From the NCBI GenBank assembly GCA_964517175.1, contig CAZFBU010000017.1:1-39392 (forward strand): a stretch of 39,392 nucleotides of DNA, written 5' to 3'. Shown piece after piece: positions 25,301 through 33,423 of this stretch. The notes beneath the pieces are model-generated. The model was not told where the DNA came from. It saw nothing but the letters and a program-made list of their open reading frames with translations, and searched no databases. How positions within the stretch are numbered: the stretch's first letter is position 1; each line of letters starts with the position of its first letter. A program made the translations under genes and the position numbers. This DNA is from JADJNW01 sp964517175 (GTDB taxonomy: Bacteria; Bacteroidota; Bacteroidia; Chitinophagales; Saprospiraceae).

Positions 25301-27211
25301 ATCAAAAACCGGGATACTGTCCTGATAATTCACCAATCCACGAAAGCTGAAATCAATATTGTCATCCTGGATCGCAAAATCCCCATTGAACAGGTTTTTC
25401 TTTAACTCTCCATTTAGCTGTGCGCTTTGGTAATTATAGCTTTTAAAATAAAAACTCTGCACCTCGGCCGTCAGCCGGGCTTCTACGGTTTCGCCGGTCA
25501 GTCCCTTGCCATCGATCACTTGGGAGGTGAAGTTCACCAGTCCGAAATCGCTGTTGCCCGTCCATTTGCCGAGGTCAAAATCGATCAGCGACAAGCTACC
25601 GGAATAATTGGCTTTACCGCGCCCGTTTTTCAGGTTCATGCGCATATCCATCACCGCCCGCCCAATGTCCGTACGCAGGTCACCATTGGCAACAAAATCG
25701 GCAAAAAAGCCATCATAATTGCCTTTAAAATTCATACGCCCAAGCCGGTCGAAGTTTGTCGGGAAGTTGATGCCCGGGATTAGCTGCCGCAGCGTTGTGG
25801 TGCGGGTGGAAAGGCGTTCCAGGCGCAGATTCAAGAACTCTTCATCTTTCACCGCCAGATTACGCGAACTGAAGCTTCCCTCCATCACCGAGCCATCGGA
25901 CAGGCGAATGTCCAGGTTTCTGCCGCGCAGGTTGTTCACCCGCCCACGCACTTCGCCGTCTATCTTCACCACCTGGTCGCTGTTGCTGGCAAAAAAGTTG
26001 TTGCTCTTCAGCCCGGGAGCAAAGGTCATAATGTCACGAACAGCCACCGAAGTATTGTAAATGCGGGCTTCCATATTCACGGCATCCGGAAAGATCGTGT
26101 AATCAGAGAGGTGATTGTGCCGAAAAATCAACGTATCGCCCAATTCGCTGTAAGGCGTTTTGAGCTTCATATCAATCAGTTCGGTGCGTTCGTGCGAAAC
26201 CAGCGCTTGCCGGGCGGATAGTTCGCTCAGTTCGAAGCCGCTGACTTCTTTGAGTGCAATTTTTTGTATTTCGCCCCAGTAGGTCTCCTTTTCAAAAACA
26301 AAGCAGCGGATGTCCATGTCGATATCGAATACATCCATGTGCTGGTAGTCCAGTTCGTCCGGGGAAGTGAGCTTGGTCGGCGACTGGTAGTAGTTGTGCA
26401 GGGAAAACTGCCCGTCGAACATTTGGAATTCATCCACGATAATCAGCGTGGAGAGGGTATCCTGCAGGGCGCTGCTGTCGATGACTTCCACGACGGTTTC
26501 CATTGCTACGGGCGTCCCTTCAAAAATATCGAGCCGAAAGATGGGTTCTTTCAGCCTAATAGATTGGATATCAATTTTTTTGCCAGGAAAATCCAGCGAG
26601 CGGAATGACACCTCTCCATCCGCCAGCGATGCATATAGCTGTTCACCTTTTACTTGGTCTTCTTTCACAAAAATTACATCCCGCAGGCTCAGGCTGTGCA
26701 CGTCAAGCCGAAAAGGTCGCTTCTGTTTGGCAGACTGTTCTTTTGTTGGAAACAGGCGGTCCAGCATTATTTCCAGGTTGGTACGGCGTGCACCGGATGC
26801 TTTGCGCAAATTAAAACGTGCGCCCTGCAATCGGAGTTTTTCAATTGTCGGACCTTTGGTGAGCAGCACTACGGGGCTCAGGGTAAAGTTGACGTCGAGC
26901 CGTTTGCTGTATAGCAGGGTATCCTGGTTCAAATCTTCTACATAAAAATCCTTGATTACCAGCCGGTTGAAAAAGCCCCAATACAAATAACCGACTTCCA
27001 CACGGGTTTCCAGTTCCCGGCTCAGCGTTTGTGATACTTTTTGCACCAGCCAGTTTTGTACCGGTGGCAACTGAAAAACCAGCATCAGCACCAACAAAAA
27101 ACCCAACACCCCGAAGCCAATGCGCCGCACCCACCGCCACAAGGCGGATCCGCCATCGTCGGGCATTATCGCTTTTCCCTCATTTTCAGGATGTTGCATA
27201 TTTGTTTCCAC
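22307..27211 (-). CDS. tamB: TamB-like translocation/assembly module protein
   Basis: A 1634-residue TamB/AsmA-like protein. After a charged Asp/Glu-rich start, a single transmembrane anchor lies at about residues 30-48 (IGFGVLGFLLVLMLVFQLP), then PPVQNWLVQKVSQTLSRELETRVEVG. A long stretch of beta-strand repeats with xLxGxFxFxN-type spacing, such as MNFKGNYDGFFADFVANG, is expected to form a hydrophobic groove across the periplasm. The C-terminal DUF490 region, ending SFRREFDSFADFWKSLK, is recognisable. TamB-family proteins bridge inner and outer membrane and act in phospholipid transport and outer-membrane assembly, with a BamA-type partner; no partner adjoins it. The ATG at 27211 is chosen, with a Met at residue 5 as alternative. 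Confidence 0.93.
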   Translation of the reverse strand: METNMQHPENEGKAIMPDDGGSALWRWVRRIGFGVLGFLLVLMLVFQLPPVQNWLVQKVSQTLSRELETRVEVGYLYWGFFNRLVIKDFYVEDLNQDTLLYSKRLDVNFTLSPVVLLTKGPTIEKLRLQGARFNLRKASGARRTNLEIMLDRLFPTKEQSAKQKRPFRLDVHSLSLRDVIFVKEDQVKGEQLYASLADGEVSFRSLDFPGKKIDIQSIRLKEPIFRLDIFEGTPVAMETVVEVIDSSALQDTLSTLIIVDEFQMFDGQFSLHNYYQSPTKLTSPDELDYQHMDVFDIDMDIRCFVFEKETYWGEIQKIALKEVSGFELSELSARQALVSHERTELIDMKLKTPYSELGDTLIFRHNHLSDYTIFPDAVNMEARIYNTSVAVRDIMTFAPGLKSNNFFASNSDQVVKIDGEVRGRVNNLRGRNLDIRLSDGSVMEGSFSSRNLAVKDEEFLNLRLERLSTRTTTLRQLIPGINFPTNFDRLGRMNFKGNYDGFFADFVANGDLRTDIGRAVMDMRMNLKNGRGKANYSGSLSLIDFDLGKWTGNSDFGLVNFTSQVIDGKGLTGETVEARLTAEVQSFYFKSYNYQSAQLNGELKKNLFNGDFAIQDDNIDFSFRGLVNYQDSIPVFDFRAEVEKLDMQRLNLMDKDLVVAGNVDLNLRNDQFALMEGEISLSDLEFIYKQDNNYYLDTLHASSKFTGAGRKLFNIDSDVLKMEMEGLFDIEQIPDIIKTFFSRNYPKFWSRLNIPTKDKALNDSDYTYDIQIVNSKGLQYIFDENLGRLENISVTGFYNSVNDSLLVQLDILESFEYGNVRIENAALTFNALRDEGWLDVYINETVLNDKQTLEPVSFLSYLNRDTLDFGINYSSSVGILDNLNLEGLFYPKDSTLFEIQFKQSNLVILEMPWEIDDNNHLTFGKKYFSADNFTLKSLEREVVVESFRNQGVRVLLNRFDFDFINDLWDYEPLNFSGHFNAQVEVGNVFDMQNLQARVVADTFLINDDNFGALNLTVSGKDLEGALNGDLTISDGRTALLAKGNYNLQELTDQRLTAAERARQYFNLEVDIDHYPLCIAEYFIGDVISGTDGHVDGKLRFRGQPSLPDVSGNLVLWDGSVTVNYLKTTYTFAKGNIDVNNFMFDATGVTLRDKYGHTATVSGGIRHDHLKNLGLEARLRTQRFLALDTQKGDNKLFYGHALGQGDVRFSGPFDRIDIYINASVNDSTKIVIPISSEREASELKFIKFEDRRRTAREEAERLQALANNLTGVSLEMNLSIGQEAQLELVFNEQTGDIIKGSGRGDIRVVTPRNGDFLMYGDYTIERGEYLFTLYNVVNKKFIVRQGGYIQWTGDPFGAQINLEAEYRGLNTSVANFIPEYLANSRPEIKNEASKSTQITLIMQLQGDLMRPIINFDIVFPQMTGELKAYVDGKMNVLRRDQNELNRQVFGLIVVGQFLPANSAIQGSEILYNTVSEFVSNQLSLLLTELFSEFIADGRVLSGIDFDIAYNQYQNADLGTGQDFTRGDEFEVQLRQNFFNDRLSVLIGGNVDIGTSVQNPASTGTFVGNDVVIEYALNRDRSLKLKVYQRLQPDIGGGGRLQVGTGISFRREFDSFADFWKSLKRDAKKLKESDNF

Positions 27212-27517
27212 CTGTTTGTATGCCAGTTTTCAATTCAAAAATTGGGAAGCCGTTCTATAACAAAGAACCCACAACTTAGCTGCCGGATGTATGCCGGGTC
27301 AGACTTTAACTTAACTTTTAGGAAAGATTGTCATGCACGCTGAATTGCAACAAATCTTCGGGTGTTTTGCTTAATATATGTAACGTTTTTATTGCCGAAA
27401 GTTACAAAAACCTGCAGCAGTTGCACGGTATTTTCCGGCAAAATGTAACAGCTTGTCGCCTAACCTGCCCACTTTTTCCGACTAATTTGTAGTTTTACCT
27501 GAAAAAACACCTAAAAC
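27212..27517. other. 306 bp divergent intergenic region between tamB and the serine hydrolase gene
   Basis: It should hold both promoters, but no strict TTG/TAnnTTTG pair was found for either direction. It carries three half-sites of one hexamer: TGTAAC at 27379-27384 and 27444-27449 and GTTACA at 27401-27406. Arms one and two form an inverted repeat, and there is also a TTGCCGAAA / TTTCCGGCAA similarity around them. No coding frame is supported. Confidence 0.6.
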
Positions 27518-28594
27518 ATGAACCGAAAGCTTACTCTTTTCGCATTCGCAGCATTCGTTTTAGTGCTGACGCTCAACAATTCATTTGCACAATCGCACGT
27601 CTTTCCCGGAGAAACCTGGGAGCGCCACTCTGCAGAAGAAATAGCCACACTCGGCTACGAGCGCGAACAACTCCGGGCTGCTCAGCAATTCATTATTGAC
27701 AGCATGAATACCACCGGCCTCGTGGTAGTAGTTGGCGGCAAAATACTCATGGATTTTGGCGATACGGAAGAGTTGAGCTATCTCGCCTCCGTGCGGAAAA
27801 GCATATTGGCAATGCTCTATGGCAAATATGTTGAGAATGGCACCATTGATCCGGAAAAAACATTGGCCGATCTGGATATGGATGACAACGAAGGGCTGCT
27901 GCCTACGGAGCGCAACGCCACCATTCATCATCTCATCACCGCCCGCTCCGGCATTTATCATCCGGCTTCCAATGCTGGCGACAACAGCGCCGACGCGCCC
28001 GAGCGCGGCTCTCAGCAACCGGGTGAATATTTTTTGTACAACAATTGGGATTTTAATGCGGCGGGTGCGGCTTTTGAATTGACAACCGGTATCAATATTT
28101 ATGATGCCGTGCAAAAAGAACTGGCAGAGCATTTGCAGATGGAACATTACGACCGCGCCGCCCAACGTAAAAGCGGCAACCTGAATCGCTCCCGTTATCC
28201 GGCTTACCACATGTGGTTTTCTACGCGCGACATGGCTCGGATCGGCTATTTGATGTTGAGAGCGGGCAATTGGAACGGCAAGCAAGTTATCTCGAAAGAC
28301 TGGGCAAAGCGCATTGTAAGTGTCGTTACACCATTGGAAGAAATGAACCCGCCCCGCTTGCGCAACAACGAATTCGGCTATGGCTACATGTGGTGGGTGT
28401 GGGACGGACCGCAGGCTACCGGCCCGTTTGAAGGGGCATATACCGCACGCGGCGCCATCGGGCAGTACATCACCGTGCTGCCGGCGCTGGACATGGTGAT
28501 CGCACACAAAACGAATTCGATCTATCGACGCTCCACCGGCTGGCGGGAGTACAGCAAGCTGATGAAAATGATTATTGAAGCAAAGACGAACTGA
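27518..28594 (+). CDS. secreted SxxK serine hydrolase (class C beta-lactamase family)
   Basis: A 358-residue serine hydrolase with an N-terminal signal peptide (MNRKLTLFAFAAFVLVLTLNNSFAQ). The nucleophile motif SVRK is at 91-94 and the YxN-type motif YNN at 174-176. HKTN near the C-terminus takes the position of the KTG box. The fold is that of class C beta-lactamases, D-aminopeptidases and DD-peptidases, and many Bacteroidota members are broad esterases or peptidases, so resistance should not be assumed. Predicted location is periplasmic or secreted. Its TGA overlaps no neighbour but abuts the TGA of the opposing hydrolase gene. The start is unambiguous by signal peptide. Confidence 0.87.
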   Translation: MNRKLTLFAFAAFVLVLTLNNSFAQSHVFPGETWERHSAEEIATLGYEREQLRAAQQFIIDSMNTTGLVVVVGGKILMDFGDTEELSYLASVRKSILAMLYGKYVENGTIDPEKTLADLDMDDNEGLLPTERNATIHHLITARSGIYHPASNAGDNSADAPERGSQQPGEYFLYNNWDFNAAGAAFELTTGINIYDAVQKELAEHLQMEHYDRAAQRKSGNLNRSRYPAYHMWFSTRDMARIGYLMLRAGNWNGKQVISKDWAKRIVSVVTPLEEMNPPRLRNNEFGYGYMWWVWDGPQATGPFEGAYTARGAIGQYITVLPALDMVIAHKTNSIYRRSTGWREYSKLMKMIIEAKTN

Positions 28595-29551
28595 TCAGAC
28601 CATATTTACAAACTCAAAAGCCCGGCGCTCTGACCAAAAGTTGTCACTAAAACTGGCAAAACCGCAGTGCCCGCCCCATTTGGGCGTTTCGAGGTAAAAC
28701 TGCCGATGCTGTTTTGCAAGCTTTTCGGGGTAGCACTCGGCGCTGAGAAAAGTGTCGTCTGCCGCATTAATGAGCAGGGTCGGAATGCGAATGCGATCCA
28801 GCAATTGGAGGCTGCTGTTCTGCGTCCAGTAATCCAGGGCGTTGGCAAAACCATGCACGGGCGCCGTAAATAGTTCGTCAAATTCATCGAAATTGCGCGG
28901 CAGGCGTTCCGGCAGGTTCACCAAATGTGGAAATTGCGAGGCTTTGTAACGAAATTTTTCATTCAATGGCTTCATGAAGCGCTGCATATAGATCATGTTT
29001 TGCCAGTGGTTGAAATACACATTCGCCGAAGGCACGTGGCAAGGCACAGAGAAAGCCACCGCTTTTTTGAGCAACGGATTGATCTTGTCAGACCGCTCGC
29101 CAACGTATTTCAAGGTGACATTGCCCCCCAGACTAAAGCCAATCAGCACGATTTCGCGATAGCGATCCAGGGCTGCCAGGTACTCCAGAACGAAGTGCAC
29201 ATCGCCCGTTTCGCCAACATGATAGGTGCGCAGCAGGCGGTTGGGTTCGCCGCTGCAGCCCCGAAAATTCAGCCCTACCCCATCCCAGCCCCGCCGGTTG
29301 AAATAGCGGATCATGCCGCGCGTGTAGGGTCGCTGGGTATTTCCTTCCAAACCATGCAGCACCAACACGAGTTGTTCGCTGCCAACGATTGACCAGTCCA
29401 GATCGAGGAAGTCGCCATCGGGCAGTTCGAGGCGCTCCCGTTCGTATTGCAGGTCGTTAAAATGGCGCGATACATTGGCATAAATCGTATTGAGGTGTGC
29501 ATTGCGCAGCAATAATGGCGGACGATAGGTAGAATCGGAAATCCGTGGCAT
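28595..29551 (-). CDS. alpha/beta hydrolase, YheT/EMB8 (UPF0017) family
   Basis: A 318-residue soluble alpha/beta hydrolase. The YheT/EMB8 family pattern is seen: the opening YRPPLLLRNAHLNTIYANV, the oxyanion HGLEGN (66-71), NFRGCSGEPN, nucleophile elbow GFSLGGN with Ser140, Asp265 or Asp266 in INAADDTFLS, and His295 in WGGHCGF. Family members are presumed esterases or hydrolases with unknown natural substrates. No signal peptide is seen, so it is cytoplasmic. The stop codons of this gene and the serine hydrolase gene are the two halves of one TGATCA (28592-28597), leaving no terminator between them. The upstream gene on this strand ends 66 bp away. Confidence 0.88.
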   Translation of the reverse strand: MPRISDSTYRPPLLLRNAHLNTIYANVSRHFNDLQYERERLELPDGDFLDLDWSIVGSEQLVLVLHGLEGNTQRPYTRGMIRYFNRRGWDGVGLNFRGCSGEPNRLLRTYHVGETGDVHFVLEYLAALDRYREIVLIGFSLGGNVTLKYVGERSDKINPLLKKAVAFSVPCHVPSANVYFNHWQNMIYMQRFMKPLNEKFRYKASQFPHLVNLPERLPRNFDEFDELFTAPVHGFANALDYWTQNSSLQLLDRIRIPTLLINAADDTFLSAECYPEKLAKQHRQFYLETPKWGGHCGFASFSDNFWSERRAFEFVNMV

Positions 29552-29617
29552 ATTGAAAATGGCTGACTTTCTGAGTAAAAATTACGTTTGGTTCAAAAAG
29601 AAAATTTTCACTTTCGA

Positions 29618-31027
29618 TCAACGTTTCGGAATGATCGTTTTAATGGAAATAATGTCCTCCAATCCTTTGTTTTTCAATTGATTGCTGTATCTTTTTGCTG
29701 CTTCTACTGCTTCCACCCTGTTTTCCATCAACAGATCAAAATAAACCACATAGCGTTTGTCGGTATCAGAAAAGCAGCCCAGCCAAAGCATGTTGGCCTG
29801 TAATCCCTCTGCCAGCAGTGCACTCATTCGGCGCGAAGCCGTTTCAAAATCCGGATAAACCGCCTCTTGCAGCATATACATCTGTGTTTTGAAATTGTAG
29901 AGCCGTTCGCAATCGTAAACGATGAGCGCCCCATCGAACATACCGATCAGTATATCGCTACCCGCATTGGTCTGGGGCGTGGTCAACAGATTGGCTTTTT
30001 CCGCCTGCAAGAGCAACAAATACGGCACCACATTCTCCTGAAAAGGACGCACCAGTAGTGTGTCGCCGCTCAGTAGTATCGGGCGATTGGGTTCGGGGTC
30101 GCCGGCACTTTGGCGAGCGGTCACCTCCGCAGCGTAGGTATCCCGATCGATGTAGCGTACCGGGCGCTGCTGCCATTGCTGCCAAAAGACCGCACCGATG
30201 ATCGTCCAGGCAATGCCACAGATGACTATTTGATTAAAAACCGGCCGCCGGAAACGGAAAAAATGCTTCGGGTCGGTAAAATTAAAATGGATCGGCAGCC
30301 CTTTGCTCCAGGTTCTCCACCATTCCTGAACGTTGGCGGTACGCGCCAGCACGCGGTTGATCTGTTTTTGCGAAAAAAGCTGCACTTGTCGTCGGCGATT
30401 CTTGAACAGCTCACGCCGCGCCGGCGTCACGACCAGGTAAGGACGCTTTTCCTCATTAACCAAAAGCAACCCAAAGCCGTTGTAAATGCACTGATCGCGC
30501 AACTCTTTGAAATATAGATCCTCTTTGCCTCGAAAAACAGCTTCATCAATGGCCACCCATTGTTCATCGGCATGATAACGCTTGAATTGCTCAATGGCAT
30601 AAATATAGCGATATCGCCGCAACCATCGAAAGCACAACATGTATAGCCCGGTGAGCAGCAGCACCGCCGCCAGTAAGAGAAGTATCGTCAGCCAGGCACC
30701 TATTTCTACAACCAGCACCCGCCCCTGCACAAAGCTGACTACGTATGCAATCGCCAGCACCATGCTACTGCCTGCCAGCCCGTCCCACAGCAACAACCAG
30801 CTTTGTACGCGATAATAAACTTCGGCGGTTTTATCAACCGAGGTAGCCTCTACGGTGGCCAGAAAGCGCTCACCATCATCCCTCTCGAAGGCATAAGCGC
30901 CATCAGCAATGATGCCTCCGGCGCCGCGCACATCCGAAGTGAGTTCCGGCGCGTCTTTTTTGACGCGAAAGCGATAATACGATCGCAGCGCGCCCAGGGC
31001 TATTCTGTTGACTTCCCGTTCGGTCAT
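29618..31027 (-). CDS. unrecognised membrane protein with possible SPOR-like C-terminus
   Basis: A 469-residue protein I cannot assign to a known family. From the N-terminus there is a soluble region of about 90 residues (beginning MTEREVNRIALGALRSYYRF). Two or three adjacent membrane segments follow (LVVEIGAWLTILLLLAAVLLL and neighbours), then a basic, Arg-rich cytoplasmic-looking loop (RYRYIYAIEQFKRYH...RRELFKNRRRQ), another membrane segment (IVICGIAWTIIGAVFW), and a C-terminal domain of about 190 residues. The last 70 residues (ASRRMSALLAEGLQANMLWLGCFSDTDKRYVVYF...) recall the SPOR fold, which binds denuded peptidoglycan, but similarity is weak. Upstream open codons (to 31156) overlap folP and read like an intergenic repeat, so ATG 31027 is chosen. 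Confidence 0.75.
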   Translation of the reverse strand: MTEREVNRIALGALRSYYRFRVKKDAPELTSDVRGAGGIIADGAYAFERDDGERFLATVEATSVDKTAEVYYRVQSWLLLWDGLAGSSMVLAIAYVVSFVQGRVLVVEIGAWLTILLLLAAVLLLTGLYMLCFRWLRRYRYIYAIEQFKRYHADEQWVAIDEAVFRGKEDLYFKELRDQCIYNGFGLLLVNEEKRPYLVVTPARRELFKNRRRQVQLFSQKQINRVLARTANVQEWWRTWSKGLPIHFNFTDPKHFFRFRRPVFNQIVICGIAWTIIGAVFWQQWQQRPVRYIDRDTYAAEVTARQSAGDPEPNRPILLSGDTLLVRPFQENVVPYLLLLQAEKANLLTTPQTNAGSDILIGMFDGALIVYDCERLYNFKTQMYMLQEAVYPDFETASRRMSALLAEGLQANMLWLGCFSDTDKRYVVYFDLLMENRVEAVEAAKRYSNQLKNKGLEDIISIKTIIPKR

Positions 31028-31034
31028 TTTTTTG

Positions 31035-31095
31035 GGTTGAAGGGCAGAAAGGTTGAAAAGTTGATAGGATGAGTACTTCTTACTTTCAAACTTTC
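31035..31095. repeat. TTGAA-rich imperfect inverted repeat between folP and the membrane protein gene
   Basis: GAAAGGTTGAAA (31047-31058) and TTTCAAACTTTC (31084-31095) match in 11 of 12 inverted positions around a 25-nt loop, and extra GGTTGAA and AGTTGA copies lie to the left and inside. Read on the minus strand this gives a GTTTGAAAG-type low-complexity segment. Its translated shadow (QLFNLSALQP) resembles spurious extensions I have seen in other Bacteroidota. The right arm reaches into the folP stop. Confidence 0.4.
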
Positions 31096-31943
31096 TATAT
31101 TTCAATTTTTTGTAATTCCTGCCAAAGTTTGATGACTTCCATTGCTTCTCTGACATCGTGCACCCGCAATACCCGGGAGCCCTGCTGCAACGCGACCATA
31201 TGCAACGCCGTTGTACCGTTCAGCGCATCGGCCGGTTGGATGCCCAAAGGACGACAAACCATTGACTTACGCGAAAGCCCGGCCAGAATTGGCAACTCCA
31301 ATATCTGAAAAACGTGCAAATTTTGCAATAGCTGATAATTGTGCGCCACGGTTTTGCCAAATCCAAAGCCGGCATCCAATATAATATCTTTCACGCCAAG
31401 CGCCCGGAGTTTTCCTGTTTCCCGGATGAAAAAATCCAGTACTTCCAGCGCCACATTCTCATAAGTCGGATTCTGCTGCATATCGCCCGGCGTTCCCTGC
31501 ATGTGCATGAGTACGTAGGGCACGTTGATTTCCGCTACCGTCGGGTACAATTGCGCATCGAACCTGCCGGCAGAAATATCGTTGATCATGTGAGCGCCTG
31601 CCGCCACACTTTCCCGGGCTACTGTTGCCTTCACGGTGTCGATCGAGATAATTGCCTCCGGGAAATGCCGGGCCAGCCCTTCGACCACCGGTACGACCCG
31701 ACGCAGTTCTTCGGCGTCGCTAATGATTTCCGCCCCCGGGCGCGAAGACATGCCCCCCACGTCGATAATCGCTGCACCTTCTGCCAGCATGCGCTCTCCC
31801 TGCCGCAGTATGGCGCTGGCTTCGTTGTACCGGCCACCGTCATAAAAGGAGTCGGGCGTTACATTCAAAATGCCCATGACCTGTGGCTGCGACAAATCGA
31901 GCATTTTTCCACGGCAATTAAGTGTCTTTTTCGGATTCAGCAT
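31095..31943 (-). CDS. folP: dihydropteroate synthase
   Basis: A 282-residue dihydropteroate synthase, which condenses p-aminobenzoate with dihydropterin pyrophosphate in folate synthesis; the enzyme inhibited by sulfonamides. Motifs: VMGILNVTPDSFYDGG (22-37), IDVGGMSSRPGAE (about 60-72), SIDTVKATVA, MINDISAGRF, LMHMQGTPGDMQ, DAGFGFGKTVAHN and the C-terminal LRVHDVREAMEV. Together these cover the pterin and pABA sites. The second motif has MSSRPG where Escherichia coli has ESTRPG; that is a common variant in this phylum. The frame is open 28 codons upstream, but that part lacks family similarity, so ATG 31943 is used. It is divergent from the DUF4230 gene. Confidence 0.96.
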   Translation of the reverse strand: MLNPKKTLNCRGKMLDLSQPQVMGILNVTPDSFYDGGRYNEASAILRQGERMLAEGAAIIDVGGMSSRPGAEIISDAEELRRVVPVVEGLARHFPEAIISIDTVKATVARESVAAGAHMINDISAGRFDAQLYPTVAEINVPYVLMHMQGTPGDMQQNPTYENVALEVLDFFIRETGKLRALGVKDIILDAGFGFGKTVAHNYQLLQNLHVFQILELPILAGLSRKSMVCRPLGIQPADALNGTTALHMVALQQGSRVLRVHDVREAMEVIKLWQELQKIEI

Positions 31944-32207
31944 ACGATTCTCATAAATTAAGTGGCATACCTGATAGCTCGCCCCATTCAATGGCAAAGA
32001 CGGGTAAGATGTTCGGCGCACTGCCAAAAAAATTATGGTCAGGTGATTAAAAATTAAATAAATTCTAATATTTTCGGGTTTCGATTGTTAAAAACAACTG
32101 TATCAAGCGAACTTTCCTGCGTTTCAGATGCTTTAGAAACAATATGTTGTGACTTTTCAGACAAAATACGTCTAAAAAATAGATAAATTTAAAAGAATCA
32201 TAGGATC

Positions 32208-33422
32208 ATGGCAAAAAAGACCGAAAACTCATCTTCACCAACCAACAATCGCACCAGTATAGCCCGGCTGCTCGTAGCGCTGCTGATGCTGGCGCTGGTC
32301 GCGGTTCTGTTTTTCCGGTATTATAAAAACAGTGGTGGTTTGGATGATTATACTTCCATTCCGAAAGAGATGCAGATTAACTATAAACCGGCTGAATTTG
32401 AGATCAATCTGGATGAAGAAGATGCCCTGGCGATCATTTCCAATCCGCAGCGCTACCGAAAAGAATTCAACCAATTGGTGTATGATATCAACCTGTCCAT
32501 TTTGCGGCACACCGCGAACCGCATGGGACTTAGCAATGAGGTAAAAGGCAAGATAAAGACGGAGTACGAAAAGCACCATCCTTACCTGAAGGATTTATAC
32601 TACAATGACTTCATTACCATGAAGGATACGACGTCCAATCTGTATCAGACCTGGTATGAGAATGAATTTTCCAATGCGACCGCCATCCTGCACGAAGTTG
32701 CCTCCAAATACACTTGTTTTCTGGTGACCCACGTCATCACTTCGCTGGTCGAAACCACCAACGGCAGCATTTATGCCAAAGGCAGCAGCGTTGATACGCC
32801 CTGCGGCGTAGCAACAACCGAAGCCCTGAAACCGATGATAAAACGCCTGGAAGACCGGGCCGCCATTGAGGATTTCAGCCGCTCCAAAGGACTGATGCAG
32901 GAGAAAGTGGAGCGGGTCGTCGCGGAACTGGCAACCGTGGAAATTCGCGATAAAAAGGGACTAACCCGGCAGATGCAAACCAAAGTGTGGGGATTCGCCG
33001 TTTCTTCCACGGATGTGGAAATCACCGCGATCAGCATCTTGAAAGCTGGATTCAAACTAAATGAATATTTCGACATCAGTCTGAATTCAAAAGCGGAACT
33101 CGTGACCATCACACTACCGGAAGCGATGATCTTATCGCACGAAGTTTATCCAAAAATTGACAAAATGAATATCGGCTGGCTGCGTGAAGTAAAAAACGTG
33201 GACCTAAACCGGGCATTCAATGTGCTGCGGGCGGAGTTTCGCCGCGATGCGGTCGAAAACAGCGACGTGCTGAAGAAGGCAGAAGCTCAGGCGGTGGAAC
33301 TGATGAACACCATGTTCAGTCCGGTTATTGCCAATATGAACAAACGTTACAAGATAAAAGTAGAATTCCGCAATACCGGCACCCGGCAAACCGAAGCGGC
33401 GGCGCTTACCTCTCTCGACTGA
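32208..33422 (+). CDS. DUF4230-like membrane-anchored protein
   Basis: A 404-residue protein with one N-terminal membrane segment (SIARLLVALLMLALVAVLFF, about residues 17-37) and a large soluble domain. The final 200 residues resemble the DUF4230 family, proteins of unknown function common in Bacteroidota: a strand-rich unit (VWGFAVSSTDVEITAISI), then FDISLNSKAELVTITLPEAMILSHEVYPKID, and a long C-terminal helix rich in Ala/Glu ending with a short strand (IKVEF). Orientation is presumably N-in with the domain outside the cytoplasm. The stop is followed after one base by the start of a methyltransferase gene, so the two form a tight operon. It is divergent from folP across 264 bp. Confidence 0.8.
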   Translation: MAKKTENSSSPTNNRTSIARLLVALLMLALVAVLFFRYYKNSGGLDDYTSIPKEMQINYKPAEFEINLDEEDALAIISNPQRYRKEFNQLVYDINLSILRHTANRMGLSNEVKGKIKTEYEKHHPYLKDLYYNDFITMKDTTSNLYQTWYENEFSNATAILHEVASKYTCFLVTHVITSLVETTNGSIYAKGSSVDTPCGVATTEALKPMIKRLEDRAAIEDFSRSKGLMQEKVERVVAELATVEIRDKKGLTRQMQTKVWGFAVSSTDVEITAISILKAGFKLNEYFDISLNSKAELVTITLPEAMILSHEVYPKIDKMNIGWLREVKNVDLNRAFNVLRAEFRRDAVENSDVLKKAEAQAVELMNTMFSPVIANMNKRYKIKVEFRNTGTRQTEAAALTSLD

Positions 33423-33423
33423 T

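Noticed and set aside
32139..32149. ACAATATGTTG shared with the opposite strand at 34831-34841, both upstream of plus-strand genes
   Set aside because: An 11-mer match between two AT-rich leaders in opposite orientation is too little to propose a common regulator.
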